Shown in pieces: positions 31,325-39,098 of a stretch of DNA of 43,804 nt. The position numbers were made by a program, and so were the translations under genes. Under the pieces are notes generated by a model that was not told the DNA's origin, ran no database searches, and was given only the letters and a program-made list of their open reading frames with translations. Each line of letters begins with the position of its first letter. Within the stretch, counting starts at the first letter, position 1. The stretch lies in contig NZ_NEUF01000093.1 in assembly GCF_002910915.1 (NCBI RefSeq), positions 1 to 43,804 on the forward strand, read 5' to 3'. This stretch comes from Streptomyces sp. SM10. Lineage in GTDB: Bacteria > Actinomycetota > Actinomycetes > Streptomycetales > Streptomycetaceae.

Positions 31325-31728
31325 CCGCCCTGCCCGTCATGGCGCGGAGGACTGGTCAGGTGCGCGCCGATCCGTACGACCATGTCGCGCATGCGGGCAC
31401 CCACCAGCCCCGCGTCGACCGTCTCGCCGGCCAGGACGGCGAGGTAGGCGCCCGCGCCCGCCGCCATCAGGTAGAAGAACCCTCCGGTGACCTCGATGAC
31501 GACGAGCTTCATCAGGCCGTCGCTGTAGGGGATCTCGGTGGCGACGGCCGCGGCGAGGCTCTGCAGCCCGGCGCAGGCGGCGGCGAGACGGTCGGCGACG
31601 TCGGGGTCACCGCCGTGCCGGGCGATCCGGAGGCCGTCGGCGGAGAGCACCACGATCTGGTGAATGCTCGGTACGTCGTCGGCCAGTTCCTTGAGCATCC
31701 AGTCCATGTTTCCCCGCTGCTGGATCAC
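31321..31728 (-). CDS. cvnB: Conservon roadblock/LC7 protein (CvnB)
   Basis: A 135-residue roadblock/LC7 protein. The fold starts WMLKELADDVPSIHQIVVLS with ADGLRIARHGG, followed by LAAACAGLQSLAAAVATEIP and GAGAYLAVLAGETVDAGLVG. GTG 31728 (reading IQQRGNMDWML) is preferred because it overlaps the cvnA stop; ATG 31707 is a shorter alternative. Roadblock proteins regulate small GTPases, here CvnD. Confidence 0.9.
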   Translation of the reverse strand: MIQQRGNMDWMLKELADDVPSIHQIVVLSADGLRIARHGGDPDVADRLAAACAGLQSLAAAVATEIPYSDGLMKLVVIEVTGGFFYLMAAGAGAYLAVLAGETVDAGLVGARMRDMVVRIGAHLTSPPRHDGQGG

Positions 31729-33356
31729 TTCTCGTCTCCCTTGTCCCACGCGTCGTCAGAGTCTGAGTCGTTCTTCGGCTCCTTGGGCACACCGTTGACG
31801 GCCTGGGTGAAGGCCTCCAGCCAGAGGCCGGGCGGCGCCGCGGCGCCGCCGCCGTTGTGCCCGTTGCGCGGGGCGGCCTCCGGGGACGGCGCGGACTGCT
31901 GCGGAAGATTGTGCGAACCCAGGGGTGCGCGCCCCCGGCTGCGGCGCTGCGGAAGGCCGCCGTCGGTCCACTCGGTGACGACGATCTCGTCGTCGGCGCC
32001 CATGGCCGGCGCGGGGGGCGCGGACCGTGGTGCGGACGCCGCCGGAGCGGGGACGGGCGCGGCGGCGGAGGACGCGAGCGACGGGACGGGCCCGCTCGCC
32101 GCGGGACGGGTCTTGTGCTTGCCGCGCGGCGGGACGACGTGCTGCATCTGCGACATGTCGAGCGAGCTCTGGGGCCGCGAGGTGGCACCGATGCCGTGGG
32201 CGATGCCCGGCGCGGGGCCGGTGGTGATCATGTCGCGCGGCACGATGAGCACGGCGCGGACACCTCCGTAGGCGGACTGCCTCAGGGAGACCTGGAGTTG
32301 GTACATGCGGGCGAGTCGGCCGACCACGGCCATGCCGAGGCGCGGGGACTCCCCGAGGTCGTTCATGTTGATGCCGGCCTGGGCCTGGGCGAGCATGTTC
32401 TCGGCCCTGACGCGGGCCTCCTCGCTGAGGCTGACGCCGCCGTCCTCGATCTCGATGGCGATGCCGGTCTGCACCTCGACCGCGGTGACGTGGACCCGGG
32501 TCTGGGGCGGCGAGTAGCGCGTCGCGTTGTCGAGGAGTTCGGCGCAGGCGTGGATGAGCGGTTCGACCGCGGTGCCGACGATGGCGACCTTGGCGATCGA
32601 GTGCAGATCGACGCGCTGGTACTCGAGGATCCGGGACATCGCTCCGCGCAGCACGCTGAACAGCGGCACGGCCTTGGGCCACTGGCGGCTGGGGCGGGCA
32701 CCGCCGAGTACGGCGATGGAGTCGGCGAGCCGTCCGATCAGCGCGGTGCCGTGGTCGATGCGGAGCAGGTCGTCGAAGACGTCGGGGTTGCGCCCGTGGT
32801 GATCCTCCATCTCCCGGAGTTCACTGGCCTGCCGGTGGACGATGGCCTGGACCCGGCGGGCGACGCTGACGAAGGCGCGCTGCGCGGAGTCACGCATGGC
32901 CTCCTCGTTGTCGATGATGTCGAGGACCTGGAGGACCAGGGCGCGTTGTGCCTGGGGAAGGTTGCGGTAGGACTCGTCCGCGTCGACGATGTCGCGCATC
33001 ACCTCCTGCGGCGAGTTGCTCGCGCGCAGCCGGCGAATGGCCGCGGGCAGGAGTTCCCTGCTGAGGCGCGCGGTCTCCTGGTCGTAGGAGGCGATGCGGT
33101 GTTCCAGGAAGGCGATGCGCTGTTCGTACTCGGCGCGCTGGACACGCATCGCCCGGCGTCGGCGGTTCAGTACGACGGTGAGCGTGGCGACCACGACGGT
33201 GGCGATCGCACCGCACCAGACGACTGCCGCCCGGGTGGCCCCGGTGACCGGCACCGCGCCGGCGGCGGTGGCGCCGGCCATCAGCACAACGGGCAGGAGC
33301 GCGGCGCGTACTACGGGGACGTCTCTGTTGGTCGGCGGTGATTCAACACGGACCAT
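31725..33356 (-). CDS. cvnA: Conservon sensor kinase-like protein (CvnA)
   Basis: A 543-residue membrane protein. Two helices near the N-terminus (VVRAALLPVVLMAGATAAGA and AAVVWCGAIATVVVATLTVV) are followed by a coiled-coil-prone segment (RAEYEQRIAFLEHRIASYDQ), a dimerisation-like region and an HATPase domain (N-box HACAELLDNATRYSPP, G1 IEIEDGGVSLS, and LGMAVVGRLARMY). The C-terminal 130 residues are Pro/Ala-rich and probably disordered. The ATG at 33356 follows AGAGGG by 5 bases. First gene of the conservon; its ligand is unknown. Confidence 0.92.
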   Translation of the reverse strand: MVRVESPPTNRDVPVVRAALLPVVLMAGATAAGAVPVTGATRAAVVWCGAIATVVVATLTVVLNRRRRAMRVQRAEYEQRIAFLEHRIASYDQETARLSRELLPAAIRRLRASNSPQEVMRDIVDADESYRNLPQAQRALVLQVLDIIDNEEAMRDSAQRAFVSVARRVQAIVHRQASELREMEDHHGRNPDVFDDLLRIDHGTALIGRLADSIAVLGGARPSRQWPKAVPLFSVLRGAMSRILEYQRVDLHSIAKVAIVGTAVEPLIHACAELLDNATRYSPPQTRVHVTAVEVQTGIAIEIEDGGVSLSEEARVRAENMLAQAQAGINMNDLGESPRLGMAVVGRLARMYQLQVSLRQSAYGGVRAVLIVPRDMITTGPAPGIAHGIGATSRPQSSLDMSQMQHVVPPRGKHKTRPAASGPVPSLASSAAAPVPAPAASAPRSAPPAPAMGADDEIVVTEWTDGGLPQRRSRGRAPLGSHNLPQQSAPSPEAAPRNGHNGGGAAAPPGLWLEAFTQAVNGVPKEPKNDSDSDDAWDKGDEK

Positions 33357-33383
33357 CTAAACCCTCTGGCGGTTGATTCGGGA

Positions 33384-33420
33384 GGTATACGCACTTGCAC
33401 GGACAGGTGTGAACAAGTGC
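33384..33420 (-). promoter_or_regulatory. Candidate conservon promoter with spanning inverted repeat
   Basis: On the minus strand TTCACA (33408-33413) and TATACC (33384-33389) are spaced by 18 bases, about 28 bases before the cvnA start. A perfect 7-bp inverted repeat GCACTTG (33391-33397) / CAAGTGC (33414-33420) brackets the -35 box and spacer, so a bound protein would block polymerase. Confidence 0.5.
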
Positions 33421-33946
33421 CTGGATTCATCTCAACTCGACTTCACTGCGCGTGAGCCTAACCAGATCAGAACAGTGCCTCGGCATATTCACCCAACCCC
33501 CTGCGCGAGCCCGCCGGCGGTAATACACTCGCCAGTTTTCGCACTCACCGCCGCCGAGCGTGCGCAGGGAGTGACGTGATCGAAAATCGGGGAAATACAG
33601 ACCCTTCCGTCCCGTCCTGCGGGACAGAAGGCGCTCACGCCGGTTCCGACAAGCGGCGAATGACCAGCAGAAACGCCTGATCATGGGTACGCGCGAGCGA
33701 CAGCCCCGAGCGCATGCGAATTCAAGTGCACCTCAGAACGGGACGAGGGCACATACGATCGAATCGGATCGAAAGGAGCAGATCCCTGAGCGACGGACGC
33801 GTGTGCGAGCGCTCCGCGTGCGAGCGCGGGGAGGCACCTGCCGCCGGGCACAGGGCTCCGAGGGTGCGGCCTCCCCCACGGCGCGCCCCTCACGGTCGGT
33901 GAGCTCGCGGGCCGGTGGCCGGCCGCGGACGGAGCCACGCGGCTCG
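33421..33946. other. Intergenic region, no gene seen
   Basis: Between the conservon promoter and the end of the MarR gene no convincing gene is present. A small hairpin GTCCCG / CGGGAC (33609-33614 with 33620-33625, loop 5) and a 5-bp hairpin right after the MarR stop (33932-33945) are visible. Two 85-codon minus-strand frames lack ribosome sites and protein-like composition. Confidence 0.5.
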
Positions 33947-34453
33947 TCAGCGGCGGGCGCCGCCGAGCCTGCCCTCCAGCTGCACCAGGAGCTCGCCGAG
34001 CTGTCCGCTGAGCCCGCTGCGGGTCTCCTCGTCGAGCCCGGAGAGCACCGAACGCTCGTAGGCGAGCTGTTCCGGCAGCAGCCGGTCGACCAGCTCGCGC
34101 CCCGCCTCCGTCAGGCCCACGTGGGCGACCCTGCGGTCCCTGTCGTCGCTGCGCCGGCCGATCAGACCGGCGTCCTGCAGGACCCGCAGCCGCTTCGTGA
34201 CAGCGGCTCCCGACGAGAAGGTCTCACGGGCCAGCTCGCCGGGGGTGAGCTCACGGTCGGTGCGGCGCATCGCGCCGAGCAGGTCGAATTCGGCACGGGT
34301 CAGACCGGCGGCCCGCAAGGGTGCGTCCTCGGCCTGCTGGAGGAGGGCAGCGCAGCGGTTGATGCGGCCGATGAGTTCCATCGGTCCGGTGTCCAGCCCC
34401 GGGATGACGGCCTGCCACTGCCGTACCACCGAGGCCACGATGTCGTCGGTCAC
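33947..34453 (-). CDS. MarR-family transcriptional regulator
   Basis: A 168-residue winged-helix repressor-type protein. The recognition region is LTPGELARETFSSGAAVTKR and the wing is GLIGRRSDDRDRRVAHVGLT. The GTG start (34453) overlaps the FUSC gene stop (TGTGA), so regulator and transporter are co-translated. Such pairs usually respond to aromatic or phenolic ligands, and overlapping palindromes before the FUSC gene are the likely operator. The ligand is not known. Confidence 0.9.
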   Translation of the reverse strand: MTDDIVASVVRQWQAVIPGLDTGPMELIGRINRCAALLQQAEDAPLRAAGLTRAEFDLLGAMRRTDRELTPGELARETFSSGAAVTKRLRVLQDAGLIGRRSDDRDRRVAHVGLTEAGRELVDRLLPEQLAYERSVLSGLDEETRSGLSGQLGELLVQLEGRLGGARR

Positions 34454-36153
34454 ACCGCTCCGTTCGCCGGGGGCAGGGTGATCAGACCCTGCCGTCGTGC
34501 TGTCGCCGCGAGCGTACGGTGCCCTGCCTGCTCAGCGGTGAGCAGCTCTTCCTCGGGCAGGGCACGCTGCCACCATTCTCCCGATGCGACGTCGCTCGCG
34601 TCGCGCAGCTCGACGAGCGACGCGGTGAGCCTCCTGCGTGCGGCCTCCAGCGCCGGGGCTCCGGACGCCGGGTCGGCGACCGTCCGCTCGGCCCGCTCCC
34701 GGGCGTCGCGTACCGCGGCGAGGGCACGCTCCACGAGGCCGGACGCCCGGCGGTTGGTGACGGCCACCGCGGCGAGGATGCCCAGGGCGACACCCACGAG
34801 GGTGTCCAGGGCGCGGTCCGCGACCAGCTCGCCCGCCGGCTGGAACCCCCCGAATTCCAGGATCAGCAGGGCCATCGGAGTGACGGCGACGGAGCCGAGC
34901 CAGTAGTTGCGGGTGATCAGGGCCTCGGCTGCGAAGTTGAAGCAGAGGACGCAGAGCACGAGGACGAGGGGGCTGACCCGGGCGAGCGGGATGACTGCCG
35001 CGAAGACCAGCACACCGAGAAGGTTGCCGACCGTCCGCTGCACGGCCCTGCTCCACGAGAGGCTGAGGTTTGGCTGGTAGACGGAGGCTGCGGTGACGAT
35101 GGCCCAGTACGGGTGCCCCACACCGAGCGCCGAGGAGACGCATCCGGCCAGGGCGCAGCCGACGAGAGTGCGGACGGCGGTCGGCAGCACGGGGGAGCCC
35201 GGACCGAGGGTGCGCAGCAGCCTGCGCCGCGCCTCGCGACGGCCCCGCCGCATCCGCTGACCGGCCCGTTCCGCGTCGATCCCGAAGAGCTGCTCGACCG
35301 TGCCGGGTGCGGGCGGCGGGCAGGGGACGGGGCCCCGGCCCCGGGTCCTCACCGCCCATCCGCGCAGCTCCTGGGGGTCCGCGCCGCCGGCACGGCCGTC
35401 GAGCGCGGAGGTGGCGAGGGCCCGCTCGGCGTGCACGACCAGCCGCTCGAGCTCCTGCCGGACGGGGGTGGGGCGGCCGGCGGCCAGCAGGGACTGCCAG
35501 GCGGCCTGGACCGCTGCCGCGGCGGCGTGCCGGTTCCGGGCGCCGGGATCCTCGGCGTGGGCCGCGGCGGCGTCGAGAGCGCGCGCGGTGGCCAGGCGTT
35601 CGGGCCCCTCCCTGTGCCACAGGGCCGGAGCGGCGGTGACCAGCCACGAGAAGGCACCCACGGTCAGCATGAGGACCAGGTGCCCCGGTACCTGCCCGAG
35701 TTCCTGCGGGGCGAACAGGGCGGCCGAGGTGACGAAGGCGAAGATCACGTTGCCGGGCGGGCCGAGACGGCTCGCGTCGCAGAAGGTCTTCTGCACGGCC
35801 GCGAGCAGCGCGCCGACGGCGATCAGCACGGCCGTCGAGTCGGTGAGCGAGGCGGCGACCAGGGCGACCGTCAGGCCCGCCGCCATCCCGAGGATCACAC
35901 GGAGGACGGTGTGCGCCCTGCGTGCGTACGGCAGGTTGTGCCCGTACAGCGCACAGAGCGAGCCCGCCATGGTGTACATCACCAGGTCGAGGCGGTCGAG
36001 GGAGTACAGCAGCAGGTTCGGGACCGCTGAGGCGACCACCACGCTCAGCGCGGGCTTGTACCAGGTCTCGGCGGGGCTCCTGAGCCGCAGGACACCGGTG
36101 ACCGGCAGTTTGTGGACGGATGGCTTCCGGGGCCGCACGGCTGTATCACTCAC
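34450..36153 (-). CDS. FUSC-family membrane protein (aromatic compound exporter-like)
   Basis: A 567-residue integral membrane protein with two blocks of helices: N-terminal (VVVASAVPNLLLYSLDRLDL, MAAGLTVALVAASLTDSTAV, LVLMLTVGAFSWLV) and C-terminal (TAVRTLVGCALAGCVSSALG, YWAIVTAASVYQPNLSLSWS, RTVGNLLGVLVFAAVIPLAR). A cytoplasmic region of about 130 residues lies between and after them, as in FUSC/YccS/AaeB-like proteins. Family members are linked to export of aromatic acids. It starts with GTG at 36153, with a -10 like hexamer only 6 bases upstream, suggesting a leaderless message. It is the first gene of a two-gene operon with the MarR gene. Confidence 0.87.
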   Translation of the reverse strand: MSDTAVRPRKPSVHKLPVTGVLRLRSPAETWYKPALSVVVASAVPNLLLYSLDRLDLVMYTMAGSLCALYGHNLPYARRAHTVLRVILGMAAGLTVALVAASLTDSTAVLIAVGALLAAVQKTFCDASRLGPPGNVIFAFVTSAALFAPQELGQVPGHLVLMLTVGAFSWLVTAAPALWHREGPERLATARALDAAAAHAEDPGARNRHAAAAAVQAAWQSLLAAGRPTPVRQELERLVVHAERALATSALDGRAGGADPQELRGWAVRTRGRGPVPCPPPAPGTVEQLFGIDAERAGQRMRRGRREARRRLLRTLGPGSPVLPTAVRTLVGCALAGCVSSALGVGHPYWAIVTAASVYQPNLSLSWSRAVQRTVGNLLGVLVFAAVIPLARVSPLVLVLCVLCFNFAAEALITRNYWLGSVAVTPMALLILEFGGFQPAGELVADRALDTLVGVALGILAAVAVTNRRASGLVERALAAVRDARERAERTVADPASGAPALEAARRRLTASLVELRDASDVASGEWWQRALPEEELLTAEQAGHRTLAATARRQGLITLPPANGAV

Positions 36154-36159
36154 CCATTT

Positions 36160-36184
36160 AGATTAACAGGTGTTACACATGTAA
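36160..36184 (-). promoter_or_regulatory. Overlapping palindromes and -10 element before the FUSC-MarR operon
   Basis: TAACA-GG-TGTTA (36164-36175) and TTACA-CA-TGTAA (36173-36184) overlap by three bases. On the minus strand TAATCT (36160-36165) sits 6 bases before the GTG start of the FUSC gene. The arrangement fits a MarR-type operator covering a leaderless promoter. Confidence 0.6.
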
Positions 36185-36220
36185 ATCATCTGCCTGAGTG
36201 AGCCGTCGGCGGCACCTGGG

Positions 36221-36604
36221 CGGCCCGCCGGTGCCTGGCACGCCGGATGGGAGCCGCTCCGCGACCTTCTGCGCCTGGTCGGCGGGGCCGCGAAGGATGC
36301 GGCGGAACTCACCGAAGGACTCCAGGTGTTCCCCGCGGCCATGCGGAGCCATCCGGGGCTGACCGGCGGGCTGATCGTCTCCGAGAGGCTGGCCGCCGTC
36401 GCCGCCGAGCGGGTGGGCCGCGACCGGGCCGAGGTGATCCTCAACGAGGCCGCCGCGCGCTCCCGGGGCGAGGGCGGACCGCTCGCGGAAATCCTCGCGG
36501 CCGAGCCCGCCCTCGACGGCCTGGACCTCGACGAACTGACCGACCCTGTCCGCTACTCCGGCTGCGCCGGGCCCCTCACCGACCGCGCTCTGGAGCGCCG
36601 ATGA
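36221..36604 (+). pseudogene. pcaB: Truncated pcaB (3-carboxy-cis,cis-muconate cycloisomerase), C-terminal part only
   Basis: The translation from 36221 reads RPAGAWHAGWEPLRDLLRLV, then ELTEGLQVFPAAMRSHPGLT, GGLIVSERLAAVAAERVGRD, ILNEAAARSRGEGGPLAEIL and ALTD-like DELTDPVRYSGCAGPLTDRA before the stop. This matches the last ~125 residues of PcaB. The rest of the protein (more than 300 residues with the fumarase/aspartase signature) is absent; the homology begins abruptly about 35 bases after the FUSC operator. The stop overlaps the next start as ATGA, the normal pcaB-pcaD arrangement, so this is the relic of a pca operon. Confidence 0.75.
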
Positions 36605-36831
36605 CCATGACATCCTCCCTCCTCCTCCACCACAGCGCCGAAGGACCGGCGGGCGCTCCCCCGCTCCTGCTCGGCCCCTCCCTCGGCACCTCCACCGCGC
36701 TCTGGGACGGGGTCGCCCCCGAGCTCTCCGCCGCCCACCGGGTCGTGCGGTGGGACCTCCCCGGGCACGGCGGCTCGTCGGCCGGACCGATCGGCCCGGG
36801 AGCCGGTATCGCCGATCTGGGTGCGCTGGTG
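36601..36831 (+). pseudogene. pcaD: Truncated pcaD (3-oxoadipate enol-lactonase), N-terminal part only
   Basis: From ATG 36601 (or 36607) the frame reads SSLLLHHSAEGPAGAPPLLL, GPSLGTSTALWDGVAPELSA and HRVVRWDLPGHGGSSAGPIG, a typical alpha/beta-hydrolase start with the oxyanion-loop region. Homology ends at ADLGALV near 36831, before the nucleophile elbow. The frame then runs into unrelated sequence, and the scramblase-like gene ends at 36958 on the other strand. Catalytic Ser, Asp and His are all missing, so this is a dead 5' fragment. Confidence 0.7.
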
Positions 36832-36957
36832 CAGTCCGCCGTCGGCGGGAATCGAGGGCTGTGGGCACGACGAGAGCCGTCCCGGCGGGATGTGGGGGGC
36901 AACCAGAGTGGGCATGCCCGGCATCCTGCCACCGCCGGGCCCCCCGCACCCGGACGG

Positions 36958-37815
36958 TCAGCCGAGGCCCCGGGAGTCCTGCTTGAGCGCGGTGTCCACG
37001 GTCAGGGCCGTGGCCACGACGAGGCTCAGCAGAGGCTCGGGGAGCTGGTAGTGGATCTGCAGCACGTAGTTGTCCGCCGTGGTGAACATGGTCTTCGCCA
37101 GGCCTTCCCAGGTCTTGGTGATCCTGGCGATCTCGGCGTCGTTGCCGTCGACGATGGCGAAGTTCCAGGCACGCCAGTTCTCGGCCTTGATGGCACCGAC
37201 CTTCTGCCCGTCGACCATCATGGCGAAGTTGATCTTGCCGATGGCGTTCTGCTGGACGATCTCGCCGACGGGCTGACCGTCCGGGCGCTGCACGACGACC
37301 CGGGACTTGATGAACTTGGCCGGCCGGGTCAGGAGCAGCTGCGGCTGCCCGTGGGCGTCGCGGATCTCCAGGCGGTGCGTGAGGTACTGGTCGATGCTGG
37401 AGACGAACCTGAGCACCTTGCGCAGCGCGCTCTGGCCGACCTGGACGACCGAACCGACGGTGTTGCCCTGCTGGTCGAAGACGCGGTACTCGTTCGTGAC
37501 CTCGATCAGCTTGGCCTTCTGGTTCACGACCAGGACCTGCTGGTTGAACAGCGAGCCCGCACCAGGAGCGCCCCGCTGAGGGGCGAACTGCTGGGGAGCG
37601 GCCTGCTGCTGCGGCATCGCGGCGTGCTGCTGGGCGGGCGCCTGCGCCTGGGCCGGTGCCTGTCCCTGGACGGAGGCCTGCCCCTGGGCGGGCGCCTGCC
37701 CCTGAGCCGGGTGCGTGTGCTCGGTCCACTGCGAGCCGTCCCAGTAGCGCAGCAGTTGGGGTGCGCCATGGGGGTCCGGATGCCAGCCCGCAGGTACGTT
37801 CGATTGCGTCGTCAC
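36958..37815 (-). CDS. DUF2510 / phospholipid scramblase-like (LURP-one fold) protein
   Basis: A 285-residue protein with three parts: an N-terminal DUF2510 module (VPAGWHPDPHGAPQLLRYWD with WTEHTHP following), a Gln/Pro/Ala-rich linker of about 65 residues (repeats of QGQAPAQ), and a scramblase/LURP-one-like beta-barrel domain starting SLFNQQVLVVNQKAKLIEVT and containing FDQQGNTVGSVVQVG and NIDLA-like strands such as AIGKINFAMMVDGQKVGAIK. A C-terminal hydrophobic helix (LPEPLLSLVVATALTVDTAL) is typical. Bacterial members have no proven function. GTG start at 37815. Monocistronic. Confidence 0.85.
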   Translation of the reverse strand: MTTQSNVPAGWHPDPHGAPQLLRYWDGSQWTEHTHPAQGQAPAQGQASVQGQAPAQAQAPAQQHAAMPQQQAAPQQFAPQRGAPGAGSLFNQQVLVVNQKAKLIEVTNEYRVFDQQGNTVGSVVQVGQSALRKVLRFVSSIDQYLTHRLEIRDAHGQPQLLLTRPAKFIKSRVVVQRPDGQPVGEIVQQNAIGKINFAMMVDGQKVGAIKAENWRAWNFAIVDGNDAEIARITKTWEGLAKTMFTTADNYVLQIHYQLPEPLLSLVVATALTVDTALKQDSRGLG

Positions 37816-37897
37816 CGGGGCACACTATCCTGCCAAGCCGGGGGCCGGAATCCCGCCAACCCCCGGGCCGAACTCCTTGAAGATTCACACACCATCT

Positions 37898-38332
37898 ATG
37901 ATGGCGGCGATGACCGGAGCGAGCGGACCGACGGCCCGGAGACGGAGCGGCAGGAGCCTGCCCGCCGTCCTCGGCTGGGCTCTGCTGCTCATCGCGGTGT
38001 TCCTCTGCTGTTCCCCGCACACCGGCGCCGCGGCCGGCGCCGAGACGCCTTCGGCGGCGGCGGTCAGGGGCTTCACCCCCGTGTCCGGAGCGGCCGTGTC
38101 GGTCGTCGTGGTCGACGCCCCCGACGAACGCGGAATCGGCAGCTCCTGCCACGGGGCGACGGACCACTCGACGGCCGTCGTCCTGCCCGGCCACCCCACC
38201 CCCGTCGCCCTGCCCTGCCCCTCGGCAGTGACGAGGACCGCGCCCCTCACCGGCGCCGCGGCCATCCGCGGCCCCTCCGACGACAGCGTGGGCGCTGTCG
38301 ACCGGATGCGTCTTCAGATCCAACGGATCTAG
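37898..38332 (+). CDS. Small exported or membrane-anchored protein, unknown
   Basis: A protein of up to 144 residues. Three clustered ATGs (37898, 37901, 37910) are possible starts. An Arg-rich stretch (TARRRSGRSLP) precedes a hydrophobic helix (AVLGWALLLIAVFLCC) ending near SPHTGAAAGA; the remaining part is Val/Pro/Ser-rich with two cysteines (GSSCHGATDHST, LPCPSAV). TATGAT at the start could be a -10 box or part of the coding sequence. It precedes the DUF3105-DUF305 genes by 115 bases on the same strand, which hints at a shared envelope role. No family recognised. Confidence 0.55.
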   Translation: MMAAMTGASGPTARRRSGRSLPAVLGWALLLIAVFLCCSPHTGAAAGAETPSAAAVRGFTPVSGAAVSVVVVDAPDERGIGSSCHGATDHSTAVVLPGHPTPVALPCPSAVTRTAPLTGAAAIRGPSDDSVGAVDRMRLQIQRI

Positions 38333-38447
38333 GCCCCGCCCGGGTCCGCCCTCCGCGCCACCGATGCGCCGGAGGCGGCCTTCCGCGTGCCCTTGCCCCG
38401 CGTGACGCGCCGTGCGCACACGCGATCCGTGAACCCGAGGACCTGAC

Positions 38448-39098
38448 ATGGCTTCCGCCAAGAACCAGAACAGCCCGTCCGCCGCACGCCGCGCCAAGCT
38501 CGACGAGGCCCGCCGCAAGGAGCGGGCCCGCGAGCGTCGCAGCCGCGTCATCACCATCACCGCGTCCGTCGTCGTGCTCGCCGGCCTCGTCGCCGGCGGC
38601 GGCTACCTGATGTCGGCCGCGGACGAGCAGGACAAGGCCGAGGAACAGGCCAGGACCTCGCCGGTCACCGGCGAGAAGTCCTGGGACGACCTGACTCAGG
38701 ACCATGTCGAGACGCCCGTCGACTACCCGATGAACCCGCCCGTCGGCGGCAACCACAACCCGGTCTGGATGAACTGCGACGCCGACGTCTACACCGAGGC
38801 GATACCGGACGAGAACGCCGTCCACTCGCTGGAGCACGGCGCCGTCTGGGTCACGTACAACGACACGGCGAAGGACGCCGACGTCGAGGCGCTCTCCGAC
38901 CGCGTGTCCAGGACGCCCTACTCGCTGATGAGCCCCGTGACCGATCAGAAGGACCCGCTGATGCTCAGCGCCTGGGGCAAGCAGCTCACGGTGAAGAGCG
39001 CCACCGACGCGCGCGTCGGGCAGTTCTTCACGAAGTACGTCCAGGGCGCGCAGACCCCGGAGCCGGGCGCAGCCTGCTCCGGCGGGGTCGCCGAGTGA
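38448..39098 (+). CDS. DUF3105 protein
   Basis: A 216-residue membrane-anchored protein: a charged Arg/Lys-rich N-terminus, one helix (VITITASVVVLAGLVAGGGYL), a Glu-rich linker and the DUF3105 domain with NPPVGGNHNPVWMNCDADVY, ENAVHSLEHGAVWVTYN and the C-terminal PGAACSGG. His and Cys residues in the domain could bind metal. ATG 38448 follows GAGGA. It overlaps the DUF305 gene (GTGA), a pairing frequent in actinomycetes. Function not established. Confidence 0.87.
   Translation: MASAKNQNSPSAARRAKLDEARRKERARERRSRVITITASVVVLAGLVAGGGYLMSAADEQDKAEEQARTSPVTGEKSWDDLTQDHVETPVDYPMNPPVGGNHNPVWMNCDADVYTEAIPDENAVHSLEHGAVWVTYNDTAKDADVEALSDRVSRTPYSLMSPVTDQKDPLMLSAWGKQLTVKSATDARVGQFFTKYVQGAQTPEPGAACSGGVAE

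Noticed and set aside
36173..38560. A 795-codon open frame on the minus strand
   Set aside because: It crosses the pca remnants, the scramblase-like gene in another frame and the plus-strand genes near 38 kb, without any recognisable domain.
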